This document shows, one piece after another, positions 36,642 through 44,082 of a stretch of 64,000 nt of DNA. A program made the position numbers and the translations under genes. The DNA is from JANLVJ01 sp031363945 (GTDB lineage Bacteria; Bacteroidota; Bacteroidia; Sphingobacteriales; Sphingobacteriaceae). Below the pieces are notes generated by a model. That model was not told the origin of the DNA, did not search any database, and worked only from the letters and a program-made list of their open reading frames with translations. How positions within the stretch are numbered: position 1 is the stretch's first letter; each line of letters opens with the position of its first letter. Location: NCBI GenBank assembly GCA_031363945.1, contig JANLVJ010000047.1:62001-126000 (forward strand), read 5' to 3'.

Positions 36642-39600
36642 ATGGTTGAAAAAATGGAGAATACCTATTTACTGATAATTTCCAGGCTTGAAATTTTTAT
36701 CCGCAAGTTTTATCTCAATCAGATAATTAAGGGGGCAATCTGGTTTATTACTATTCTGTTTGCCCTTTTTCTAATCACATCAGTTACTGCTTATGTTGCA
36801 TGGCTTAGTGTTTTTTCCAGAAGCCTGATTTTTTATTTTAGCCTGATCTTGCTTTTTACAACATTCTGGCAGTTTATCGGAAGGCCATTATTATCGTATT
36901 TTAAGATTCGCAAAAGAATCGATCATAAAACTGCGAGTCGTCTAATAGGAGAGTATTTTCCAGAAATAAAAGACAAACTACTAAATACAATTGAGTTACA
37001 TGAAATTGGTATTCATGCTACGTCAAACGCTGCACTGATACAGGCAGGGATCAATCAGAAAGCCCTGGAGTTAACACCCTTCTCTTTTTCAGGAGCAATT
37101 GATATTAAAAGGAATCTTGAATACATACGATTTATTCTAGTTCCACTTACCGTCATTATTTTACTCTTGATTATTTCACCTGCGATACTACGTGTGGGTT
37201 CTGCAATGATCTTTAACCCTGGCAGACAGTTTTTAAAACCCGCCCCATTTTCGTTTACCATTCTCAATAAAGACCTTTCGGTGGTTCAGGGAAATTCTTT
37301 TATACTGCAGATTAAAACTACAGGTGATGTTAATCCTGCCGATATGTTTGTTGCTGATGATAAAATGAATCTTCAAATGGAGAAAGTTAAGAACAATGTA
37401 TTCAGCTATACATTCTCCAACATGCAATCAAGTCATACCTTATACTGCAATGCCTCTGGAATTAATTCTTTGCCCTTTACAATACATGTAATTCCTAAAC
37501 CTGAGCTTCTCAGTTTTAATGTACTATTAGAATACCCTTCTTATTTACACCGGGCTCGTGAAAAAATGCAAAACTCTGGTGACTTATTGATTCCTGAAGG
37601 CACAATTGCAACTTGGACATGCCAAACGGTAAATGCCGGAACAATCTTATTTCGATATGATTCAGAAAGCCGCTATCTACCCGTTAATAAATCAAATTCT
37701 ACAAAGATTAAACGGAAGCTGATCGTTTCAGGCAAGTACTATCTTATGCCAGTAAGCAAGCAAAATATAAAATCAGATACGCTAAGCTATTTAATTCAGG
37801 TCGTTAAAGACCAACGTCCAGAAATTTCAGTTCGTAGAAATCCTGATTCGGCAGATTCAAAATCTGCAACCTTTTCGGGCCGTATTCATGATGATTTTGG
37901 ACTCAGCAGCCTGCAATTTATATATGGTTATACGGATAAGTCTGGTGCTCTAAACAAAGTACTTGGAGTATCTAAAATAAGAATTAACCTCTCAGGTACT
38001 ACTCAGTCATTTTTTTATGACTGGGCACCAGTAATGCTATCCTCAAATGATGGAGCAAAGCTTGGTGGCTATTTTGAAGTTCGGGATAATGACCTGGTGC
38101 ATGATCGTAAAGCCAGCCGTTCTGATATTTTTTACCTTCATTTTCCTTCAAAAGATTCAATTTCGGCCGAAAAGAAAAATATTGATGCCGCAGTATTAAA
38201 TAAAATCAGAAAAATACAGATTGAAGCGGCTCAATTACAGTTAGATGCAAACAGGCTACATGACAAGCTCTTAACTCAGAAAGAGATGAATTATGAAGAC
38301 CGCAAAGAAGGAGAAAGAATAGTTGCCCAGCAGCGTCAATTAGCGCAGAACCTTGCCGAGCTGCAAAAACTGAGTGAGAAGACTAAATCAATTATTCAGA
38401 ATAGTCCTGAAAATTCAATGCTCAAAGAGAAGGAACAAGAAATGGCCAACCTTTTTAAAGACCTGGTTGATCCTAAAACTCAAGAGATGCTTAATAAACT
38501 TCAGAAATTATTAAATGAAAAAAATAAAGCTGGTGAATCACTAGATAATATACAGACAGAGAGTAAAAATCTTGAAAAAGAACTCGACCGCATGAACACT
38601 CTTTACAAAAAAATGGCATTCGAACAAAATCTTGAGCAAATGGCTGACAAAGTCAGGGATCTTGCCAATAAAGAAAACAAGCTGTCTGTTGGAAATAAAC
38701 AAGACCAGAAATCAAGTTTAGCCAAACAACAGGAGATCAAAAATCAATTTAAAACTATTCAGGATGAGTTAAAAGAGATGCAAAAAAACAAGCCTGAAGA
38801 TGTACCATTCCAGAATCCCGAAGAACAAACAAAAAAAGCAGGTCAATCACTGAAAAAAGCTACTGAACAGCTTGCATCTAATAGGCAGCAGGCTGCTTCT
38901 AAAAGTGAAAAGGAGGCCGAAAATGAGTTGAAAGAACTGTCTCAGGAATTGAGCCAGATGCAACAACAAGATGCAATGCAGGAAATGACAAAAGATCTGG
39001 GTGCAATTAGAATAATTTTACAGAATCTTCTACGTGTTTCTTTCGCAGAAGAGTCTCTTATGCAAAAACTGCGGGTCGTAAACACAAATGATCCATTGTA
39101 TACCAGTCTTGTACAAAAACAGTATAATCTAAAGGAAGATTTAATTCTGATCAAAGATAGTGTGTACAGTTTGAGCAAACGTGTTCCTCAAATTCAGTCA
39201 TTTGTTAACCGTGAATTTGCCCTAATCAATTCAAATCTTGAGGGTGCAATCCAAAATTTAGGGGATAGACAACAATATGATGCGGCTACAAAACAACAAT
39301 TTATAATGACAGCGGTTAATAACCTAGCAGTATTATTAAGTAATACTGAAGCTCAGATGACAAAAGCTATGGCAGACGCCAAAAGTAAACCAGGTGGAAA
39401 AAGTAAAGGAAATTCAATGACCGAATTAGGCAAAATGCAAGAGAGCCTTAATAAGGAAATGCAACAAAAAAGTGGTAATTCCCGTACAAATCCCGGAAAT
39501 ATGTCACAGGAACTGGCTCAAATGGCGGCCCGACAACAAGCCTTACGTGAAGCATTTGAGCGGCTGAATAAAGAAAATGGAAAACCTAACAGCTCTTTAA

Positions 39601-39920
39601 ATCAGGCTCTCAAAAAGATGGATGAAACCGAAACTGACCTTTTAAACAGAAGGCTTGACAATAATTTGTTGTCAAGACAAAAAGAGATCATGTCGCGTCT
39701 CCTGGAGGCTGATAAGGCAGGAAGAGAGCAGGATCAAGATAATAAACGCGAAGCAAAAGAAGGAAAAACGTTGGCTCCAAGTGAAATAGCTGTTTTAAAA
39801 AAGGTAGATATGGAAAAATTACAAGACGAAAACCTAATTAAAACAATACTTCCTGATCTAAATTCGTTTTATAAAACAAGAATAAATTCGTACTTTAAGG
39901 CACTTAATGAAGGGAACTAA
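36642..39920 (+). CDS. DUF4175 family membrane protein with long coiled coil
   Basis: About 1092 residues from ATG 36642; a TTG at 36618 would add eight, and ATG 36654 (MENTYLL) is also possible. Two membrane helices (about 28-50 and 60-80) and a third near 165-185 precede an extracytoplasmic beta-rich region, with a PELLSFNVLLEYPSYLHR segment typical of DUF4175. From about 510 on the chain is almost wholly charged, Q/K/E/N-rich coiled coil. The function is unknown. In Bacteroidota this gene recurs beside an RsbW-like ATPase, ybeY and mnmG, as here, which hints at a conserved role in growth. The ATPase gene follows within 4 bp. Confidence 0.85.
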   Translation: MVEKMENTYLLIISRLEIFIRKFYLNQIIKGAIWFITILFALFLITSVTAYVAWLSVFSRSLIFYFSLILLFTTFWQFIGRPLLSYFKIRKRIDHKTASRLIGEYFPEIKDKLLNTIELHEIGIHATSNAALIQAGINQKALELTPFSFSGAIDIKRNLEYIRFILVPLTVIILLLIISPAILRVGSAMIFNPGRQFLKPAPFSFTILNKDLSVVQGNSFILQIKTTGDVNPADMFVADDKMNLQMEKVKNNVFSYTFSNMQSSHTLYCNASGINSLPFTIHVIPKPELLSFNVLLEYPSYLHRAREKMQNSGDLLIPEGTIATWTCQTVNAGTILFRYDSESRYLPVNKSNSTKIKRKLIVSGKYYLMPVSKQNIKSDTLSYLIQVVKDQRPEISVRRNPDSADSKSATFSGRIHDDFGLSSLQFIYGYTDKSGALNKVLGVSKIRINLSGTTQSFFYDWAPVMLSSNDGAKLGGYFEVRDNDLVHDRKASRSDIFYLHFPSKDSISAEKKNIDAAVLNKIRKIQIEAAQLQLDANRLHDKLLTQKEMNYEDRKEGERIVAQQRQLAQNLAELQKLSEKTKSIIQNSPENSMLKEKEQEMANLFKDLVDPKTQEMLNKLQKLLNEKNKAGESLDNIQTESKNLEKELDRMNTLYKKMAFEQNLEQMADKVRDLANKENKLSVGNKQDQKSSLAKQQEIKNQFKTIQDELKEMQKNKPEDVPFQNPEEQTKKAGQSLKKATEQLASNRQQAASKSEKEAENELKELSQELSQMQQQDAMQEMTKDLGAIRIILQNLLRVSFAEESLMQKLRVVNTNDPLYTSLVQKQYNLKEDLILIKDSVYSLSKRVPQIQSFVNREFALINSNLEGAIQNLGDRQQYDAATKQQFIMTAVNNLAVLLSNTEAQMTKAMADAKSKPGGKSKGNSMTELGKMQESLNKEMQQKSGNSRTNPGNMSQELAQMAARQQALREAFERLNKENGKPNSSLNQALKKMDETETDLLNRRLDNNLLSRQKEIMSRLLEADKAGREQDQDNKREAKEGKTLAPSEIAVLKKVDMEKLQDENLIKTILPDLNSFYKTRINSYFKALNEGN

Positions 39921-39924
39921 TTTA

Positions 39925-40356
39925 ATGGAAAACAGTCAAACTTTATCCAGCGAAAACAAGCTTTACACCCTTCAGTTGGCGTCTAAACTTGAGAGCATCA
40001 CAGAACTAGAAAAGTTTATAGATAACCTTAAGGATGAACTCTCAATACCTGAAGAAATTTATGCCAATATTCTGACATGTATGAATGAGGCTGTCATAAA
40101 TTCAATTTTGCACGGCAATAAAGAGAATCCTGGTAAAAAAGTCTATATCAACGTAGAATCTGAGCATGGAAAAAAACTCATATTTTCGATAAAAGATGAG
40201 GGAGACGGCTTTGACTATACTTCTATTCCTGATCCAACTCTCGCAGAAAATATTGAATTGTTTAGTGGGCGTGGTATTTACATAATACAGCACCTTGCAG
40301 ATCAGGTTGTTTTTAATAAATCTGGAAACGAAATCGAGTTAACATTCAGGTACTAA
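39925..40356 (+). CDS. RsbW-like ATP-binding protein (anti-sigma regulatory factor type)
   Basis: A 143-residue GHKL ATPase domain standing alone. The N box is NEAVINSILHGNKENPGKKV, then DEGDGFDY (G1) and GRGIYIIQHLAD (G2). This matches the HATPase_c_2 serine kinases that phosphorylate anti-anti-sigma factors and bind sigma factors. No STAS-domain antagonist or sigma factor is adjacent, so the target is unknown. I start at ATG 39925 (MENSQTL), preceded by AAGGGA and just after the DUF4175 stop; an ATG at 39907 would overlap that gene by 14 bp. Co-transcription with DUF4175 and ybeY is likely. Confidence 0.88.
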   Translation: MENSQTLSSENKLYTLQLASKLESITELEKFIDNLKDELSIPEEIYANILTCMNEAVINSILHGNKENPGKKVYINVESEHGKKLIFSIKDEGDGFDYTSIPDPTLAENIELFSGRGIYIIQHLADQVVFNKSGNEIELTFRY

Positions 40357-40405
40357 ATTGTTTTGAGTAGATTAGCTACAGGCCATAACGTGTCTGCATC
40401 TCTTA

Positions 40406-40837
40406 ATGAGCAACCTTCCTATTAATTTTTTTAATGAAGATATTGATTTCGAAGCCAGGAACACAACTTTCCTTAAGGCCTGGATAAAGTCCTGTATACA
40501 AAATGAGCGTCAAAAACTCAGCGAGTTAAATTTTATATTTTGTTCAGATGCGTATTTGTTGGGTTTGAATCAAACCTATCTTGCCCACCATACATTTACT
40601 GACGTTATCACCTTTGATCATTCAATTAAGAAAGGACAAATTGAGGGTGATATATTTATAAGCGTTGAACGTGTCGGAGAAAATGCAGATACGTATGATC
40701 AGACAGAAACAGATGAATTGCACCGGGTCATGATTCATGGTGTTTTGCACCTTTGTGGTTTCGCCGACAAGACTGAGAAAGACCATATCAGAATGCGCGA
40801 TAAAGAAAACTTCTACCTTCTTAAGAGACATTTTTAG
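40406..40837 (+). CDS. ybeY: endoribonuclease YbeY, rRNA maturation factor
   Basis: A 143-residue UPF0054 metalloprotein with the motif HGVLHLCGFADK: His111 and His115 are kept. The position of the third histidine of E. coli YbeY (HGxxHLxGYDH) is Asp121. As I recall, this HLCGxxDK form is usual for Bacteroidota, so it is probably a lineage variant rather than inactivation. YbeY takes part in 16S rRNA 3'-end processing and ribosome quality control. It sits between the RsbW-like gene and DUF4105, with mnmG about 3.2 kb downstream beyond the palindrome-rich gap. Confidence 0.92.
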   Translation: MSNLPINFFNEDIDFEARNTTFLKAWIKSCIQNERQKLSELNFIFCSDAYLLGLNQTYLAHHTFTDVITFDHSIKKGQIEGDIFISVERVGENADTYDQTETDELHRVMIHGVLHLCGFADKTEKDHIRMRDKENFYLLKRHF

Positions 40838-40887
40838 GTACTCCGTCATATTTCTGAACAGCCTTACTTTTAACATCAATTGTGCTG

Positions 40888-42066
40888 ATGAAATTTTTTT
40901 TTCTTTTAATAGCCTCGTTCATACTCAGTATTATTTGGCCGCATAAAAGTAACGGGTCATCATTTCCAATACTGAGTGATTCAACTACTATAAGTCTTCT
41001 TACTGAAAGCCCGGCATCTGATTTCTATACTGCCTGGGGGCATTCTGCTATCAGGATCAACGATCGTTTAAATAAAATAGATGAGGTTTTTAATTTTGGA
41101 ACTTTTGATTTTAATGACGAATACTTTTATTTAAAATTCATTCAGGGTACGCTCCGTTATACAGAATCTATTTATAATTATTCAGATTACCTAGCATCTG
41201 CCTATCAAGACCCCCATCGTATCGTTGAACAAGAGCTGAATCTAAGCCAGCTTCAAAAACAAAAAATTTCTGATGAACTTTTCAGATTATACCTGCCGGA
41301 AAATAGATATTACTTGTACGACTGGACAAAGGTTAACTGTTCAACCAAATTAAGAGATGTGCTACAGACTGGCATTGGGAAAGATTTCTTTATCAGTAAT
41401 GAGATTAAACAAGGTGCCACTAGTTTTAGAGAGCATGAAGAGCCCTATTTATACAGCGATTTATGGATGAAATTTGCAACCAATATTGTAATCGGTAGCC
41501 CGGCAGATCGATTGATTACCCCATATGAAGAAACCTTCATGCCCGACGGGTTATATGGAGCCTTAAAAACGATGCGGCTTCTAAATGGTCAAACTTTAAT
41601 TAGCAGCGAACTTATTGTGCTACAGGGTAAAAAAAGTCAAAACTCGATTACACTTATCAGCCCTGTTCTCTTATTCTGGTTATTGTTTTTGGCTGTCGTT
41701 GGGTTTTCTTTCAATGCCACGGCATCGCGTATGATAGATTTAATGCTCTTTTCAATTTGTGGCTTACTCGGAATTTTTTTTCTATACCTCTGGTTCGTTT
41801 CAGATCATGCAGAGACTCGATATAATTGGAATATTTTATGGGCTTTCCCTCTACATCTAATTTACCCCGCACTTAGAAATAAGGCCAGAAAATACTATTC
41901 ATTTTTCATCGTGTTTCTCACCATACTTATGTTGTCTGCCTGGGGTATTATACCACAAAAGCTAGAGCCGGCAGTGATCGCTATTCTTATGATCCAAAAT
42001 ACACGCGCCTTATTTAATCTTGGGATGCAAGATCTCCTAAATAAGGTTTTTTCGCCACCAACCTGA
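40888..42066 (+). CDS. DUF4105 domain membrane protein
   Basis: 392 residues from ATG 40888; the frame can begin two codons earlier at GTG 40882. A signal-like leader (KFFFLLIASFILSIIWP) is followed by the DUF4105 domain, recognisable from TESPASDFYTAWGHSAIRI and NFGTFDFNDEYFYLKFIQG, with a DWTKVNCSTKLRD block. The C-terminal third has about five hydrophobic helices (from near 250). DUF4105 has been compared to NlpC/P60-type or lipoprotein-related enzymes because of its conserved His and Cys, here in the WGHSAIR and VNCSTKLRD blocks. The function is not established. Confidence 0.85.
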   Translation: MKFFFLLIASFILSIIWPHKSNGSSFPILSDSTTISLLTESPASDFYTAWGHSAIRINDRLNKIDEVFNFGTFDFNDEYFYLKFIQGTLRYTESIYNYSDYLASAYQDPHRIVEQELNLSQLQKQKISDELFRLYLPENRYYLYDWTKVNCSTKLRDVLQTGIGKDFFISNEIKQGATSFREHEEPYLYSDLWMKFATNIVIGSPADRLITPYEETFMPDGLYGALKTMRLLNGQTLISSELIVLQGKKSQNSITLISPVLLFWLLFLAVVGFSFNATASRMIDLMLFSICGLLGIFFLYLWFVSDHAETRYNWNILWAFPLHLIYPALRNKARKYYSFFIVFLTILMLSAWGIIPQKLEPAVIAILMIQNTRALFNLGMQDLLNKVFSPPT

Positions 42067-42126
42067 ACATCCTTTATTTTATCTGTACCTCTCATTTCCA
42101 ATTAGTTGATTCTGCTGCCAACGTAT

Positions 42127-42142
42127 TGTTCCACGTGGAACA
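42127..42142. other. parS-like site 1 (perfect palindrome)
   Basis: TGTTCCACGTGGAACA, a perfect 16-bp palindrome identical to the ParB-binding parS sequence used by Pseudomonas-type chromosomes and a close variant of the common TGTTTCACGTGAAACA. Confidence 0.8.
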
Positions 42143-42582
42143 AAGCAACATTGCCACACATTAAACCCGAAAAATCTCCTTATTACATGCCTCTATCCTA
42201 TTTGGTCTTACACTTTGTGAAGCAAACAATGATTGCATATCCTTTTTAGTAAGAGAATTCTTTACAAAAAATAGAGATTCTTCTTTGGGTAATCACGAGG
42301 CCGATAATGTATAGCCAACACTCGCTTATCTTGAATTGAACTAGTCTGTGCGCCCTTTTGATTCAAGAATTGAAGTTGCATCCTTTATTAGCTATTTGAA
42401 TGTGCAATCTAAATTAACTGCTTTATTCAAAACGCCACCAATTCAAGTGATGCATTATCCACCTCATTTACCCGCTACACTTAACAAGCTGAAAATAGTA
42501 GACCCTAAGATAGATCATGGTACAACATACGCAAACTCATAAAACAAATGCACAAAAATGCAAAGTTGGCACTCCATCGTAC

Positions 42583-42598
42583 TGTTCCAGGTAGAATA
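42583..42598. other. parS-like site 2 (degenerate)
   Basis: TGTTCCAGGTAGAATA differs from the perfect palindrome at three positions. It lies 73 bp upstream of site 3, fitting the spacing of the cluster. Confidence 0.4.
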
Positions 42599-42655
42599 TA
42601 AAACGTTGCGTTTAAAACCCGTCGTTACCAGTCTTTAAATGATGGGCAATGATGC

Positions 42656-42671
42656 TGTTCTACGTGGAACA
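42656..42671. other. parS-like site 3 (one mismatch)
   Basis: TGTTCTACGTGGAACA, one mismatch to the perfect palindrome; 69 bp before site 4. Confidence 0.7.
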
Positions 42672-42685
42672 GTAATAGCTGGAAT

Positions 42686-42698
42686 TACCCTGCAATAC
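42686..42698. repeat. parS spacer repeat, copy 1
   Basis: TACCCTGCAATAC begins exactly 30 bp after the start of parS-like site 3. The same 13 bases begin exactly 30 bp after site 5 (43571-43583). Confidence 0.7.
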
Positions 42699-42724
42699 AG
42701 ATCTTAAATTACAAGCTTTCGCTT

Positions 42725-42740
42725 TGTTCCACATGGAACA
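42725..42740. other. parS-like site 4 (one mismatch)
   Basis: TGTTCCACATGGAACA, one central mismatch; closes the first triad. Confidence 0.7.
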
Positions 42741-42910
42741 TTAGATGAAGAAGAGCGCTTGAAGCTGGATATTTGATAACTGCGTACCTGTACCACTGAT
42801 TATGGCAGACTGACATTTAGGTGTCACCGCATCAAAGTTACTTTCAATTGTTTTAAAACTCTTCATACTGTTTTTTTAATTACTGGATAACTAATTTAAA
42901 CTAACTTGTC

Positions 42911-43200
42911 TCACCAATGATTCCACTTCGCAGTTCTTTTTGTTAGTTCGTACCCGGTATAAATTGTAAAATACCTGATTTTAGAATTCCCCTTTCCTAT
43001 CCACATGGGCCCGCCCTCCCTGATCAAAGCAGCTCTTGGATCATCTTCAGCTGCTGTTTTGTCTACCGTCTAAACATCAAAGAGATCAAAAGGTGATCCT
43101 TTATCAACTCACCGACAAACAGGTACCATGTAGAAAAAGCTGGGTAATTAAGGAATGCATCAGATCTAGAAACTAAAACAAGATTATTCTGGTTTTTAAA
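42911..43200 (-). pseudogene. decayed reading frame, family not recognised
   Basis: Reading the minus strand from 43102, a protein-like string runs KGSPFDLFDV, stop, TVDKTAAEDDPRAALIREGG and on through GPMWIGKGNSKIRYFTIYTG to a stop at 42911. Upstream, in another frame, AFLNYPAFSTWYLFVGE looks like its continuation. That implies one internal stop and one frameshift. The composition looks coding, but I do not recognise the family. It could also be chance in an open frame. Confidence 0.3.
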
Positions 43201-43540
43201 TAGGCCTGATCATGCCTTCTATTATTTCGAAAAGAAGTCGTTTGGAATACCTTTAATTGATAACGCAAAGATTTCATACCAAACACCTTTTATTTTATTA
43301 CTATCACAAGAAACCACTAAAGTGATTTAGTGGCCCTTGAAGCTATATACAAAATATCTTATCTCTAATGCGGATCGTAATTTAGCAATAGAAATAGTTT
43401 GAAATTATTAGCGATATCTTTCTATCAGACTTTATTTATTTCAATTCAACGCTTTAATTTGCGGTTAATTACCACAGATCTTCTTGATCAATGAAAATAC
43501 ATAACAGTAGTATATCACATTCTTATTAGATAGCTGGCGG

Positions 43541-43556
43541 TGTTCCACGTGGAACA
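43541..43556. other. parS-like site 5 (perfect palindrome)
   Basis: TGTTCCACGTGGAACA; first site of the second triad, 71 bp before site 6. Confidence 0.8.
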
Positions 43557-43570
43557 TTAATCAATCGGGC

Positions 43571-43583
43571 TACCCTGCAATAC
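43571..43583. repeat. parS spacer repeat, copy 2
   Basis: TACCCTGCAATAC at the same +30 offset from its parS-like site as copy 1, showing that the palindrome and spacer were duplicated together. Confidence 0.7.
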
Positions 43584-43611
43584 TGCTCTTTTAAGGATAA
43601 CAACTTGTTTA

Positions 43612-43627
43612 TGTTCTACGTGAAATC
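43612..43627. other. parS-like site 6 (degenerate)
   Basis: TGTTCTACGTGAAATC keeps the ACGTG core but differs at four positions; 73 bp before site 7. Confidence 0.35.
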
Positions 43628-43684
43628 TAAACAATCATATTTGCTACCTGAGTTTAAAAAGTTGAAAATGAAAGGTGGTTTTAG

Positions 43685-43700
43685 TGTTCCACGTGGAACA
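43685..43700. other. parS-like site 7 (perfect palindrome)
   Basis: TGTTCCACGTGGAACA; last site, about 380 bp upstream of the mnmG start. Confidence 0.8.
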
Positions 43701-44052
43701 TTAAATTGTCTGTTTAAATGCCGAAAATTGAAGCAACTTAATAGAGTGGTACAATTTCAAATTCTTCAGTCTGTCTTTTACAACAGTAACTGGCAAAACC
43801 GGGGCAATAAAAGCACTTGAAAGGTCGGTTTGAAATTGTTTCCAAAGGGCGCCCAATTGCTGATAGTGCAATTGAGGTGCCTAAGCGGCAATCAAATCAA
43901 TACACAAATCTAGATTAGTGCCTTGCCAGGGAGAATAGGGATCATGGTGTGTATTTGCTGATAAAAAAGAATGTGCATTAGAGATGGTCAGAGCGCCACA
44001 ATTGCCTGTATGTTATAAAGAGTGCAAAAAAGGGTACTTGCTTAATATTGAC

Positions 44053-44060
44053 TATTTTTG
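44053..44060 (+). promoter_or_regulatory. -7 promoter element (TAnnTTTG type) for mnmG
   Basis: TATTTTTG ends 22 bases before the mnmG ATG, implying a short leader. A TTG lies further upstream (44038-44040) but not at the canonical -33 spacing. Confidence 0.5.
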
Positions 44061-44082
44061 CACTAATAAGCAATGAGAGTTT

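Larger units (their letters stand above)
42067..44082. other. 2-kb gene-poor region with parS-like palindrome cluster
   Basis: A stretch of 2016 bp between DUF4105 and mnmG with no convincing intact gene. It holds seven copies, perfect to degenerate, of a 16-bp palindrome arranged as one isolated site and two triads with about 70-bp spacing. It also has repeat spacer sequences, two one-mismatch DnaA boxes (42455-42463 TTATCCACC, 42997-43005 CTATCCACA) and a decayed reading frame on the minus strand. Short open frames here (42348-42542, 43605-43820) show no family resemblance. In related genomes, as I recall, ybeY and mnmG lie much closer together. Confidence 0.8.

Noticed and set aside
42127..42142. 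Palindrome as a promoter operator for mnmG
   Set aside because: Multiple copies spread over 1.6 kb, the nearest about 380 bp from the start codon, fit a partition site cluster better than a single operator.
42348..42542. 64-codon frame in the parS-like gap
   Set aside because: No recognisable motif, overlaps DnaA-box-like and repeat-rich DNA, and has no promoter or conserved start.
42740..42862. Minus-strand 40-codon frame (MKSFKTIESNFDAV...)
   Set aside because: Short, starts and ends in repeat-adjacent DNA, no family resemblance; not enough support for a gene.
43605..43820. 71-codon frame near the second parS triad
   Set aside because: It runs through two parS-like sites and repeat spacers, so its codons are explained by those elements.
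42067..44082. CRISPR array
   Set aside because: The repeats are short palindromes with decayed, partly repeated spacers and variable copies; no direct-repeat/unique-spacer pattern and no cas genes.
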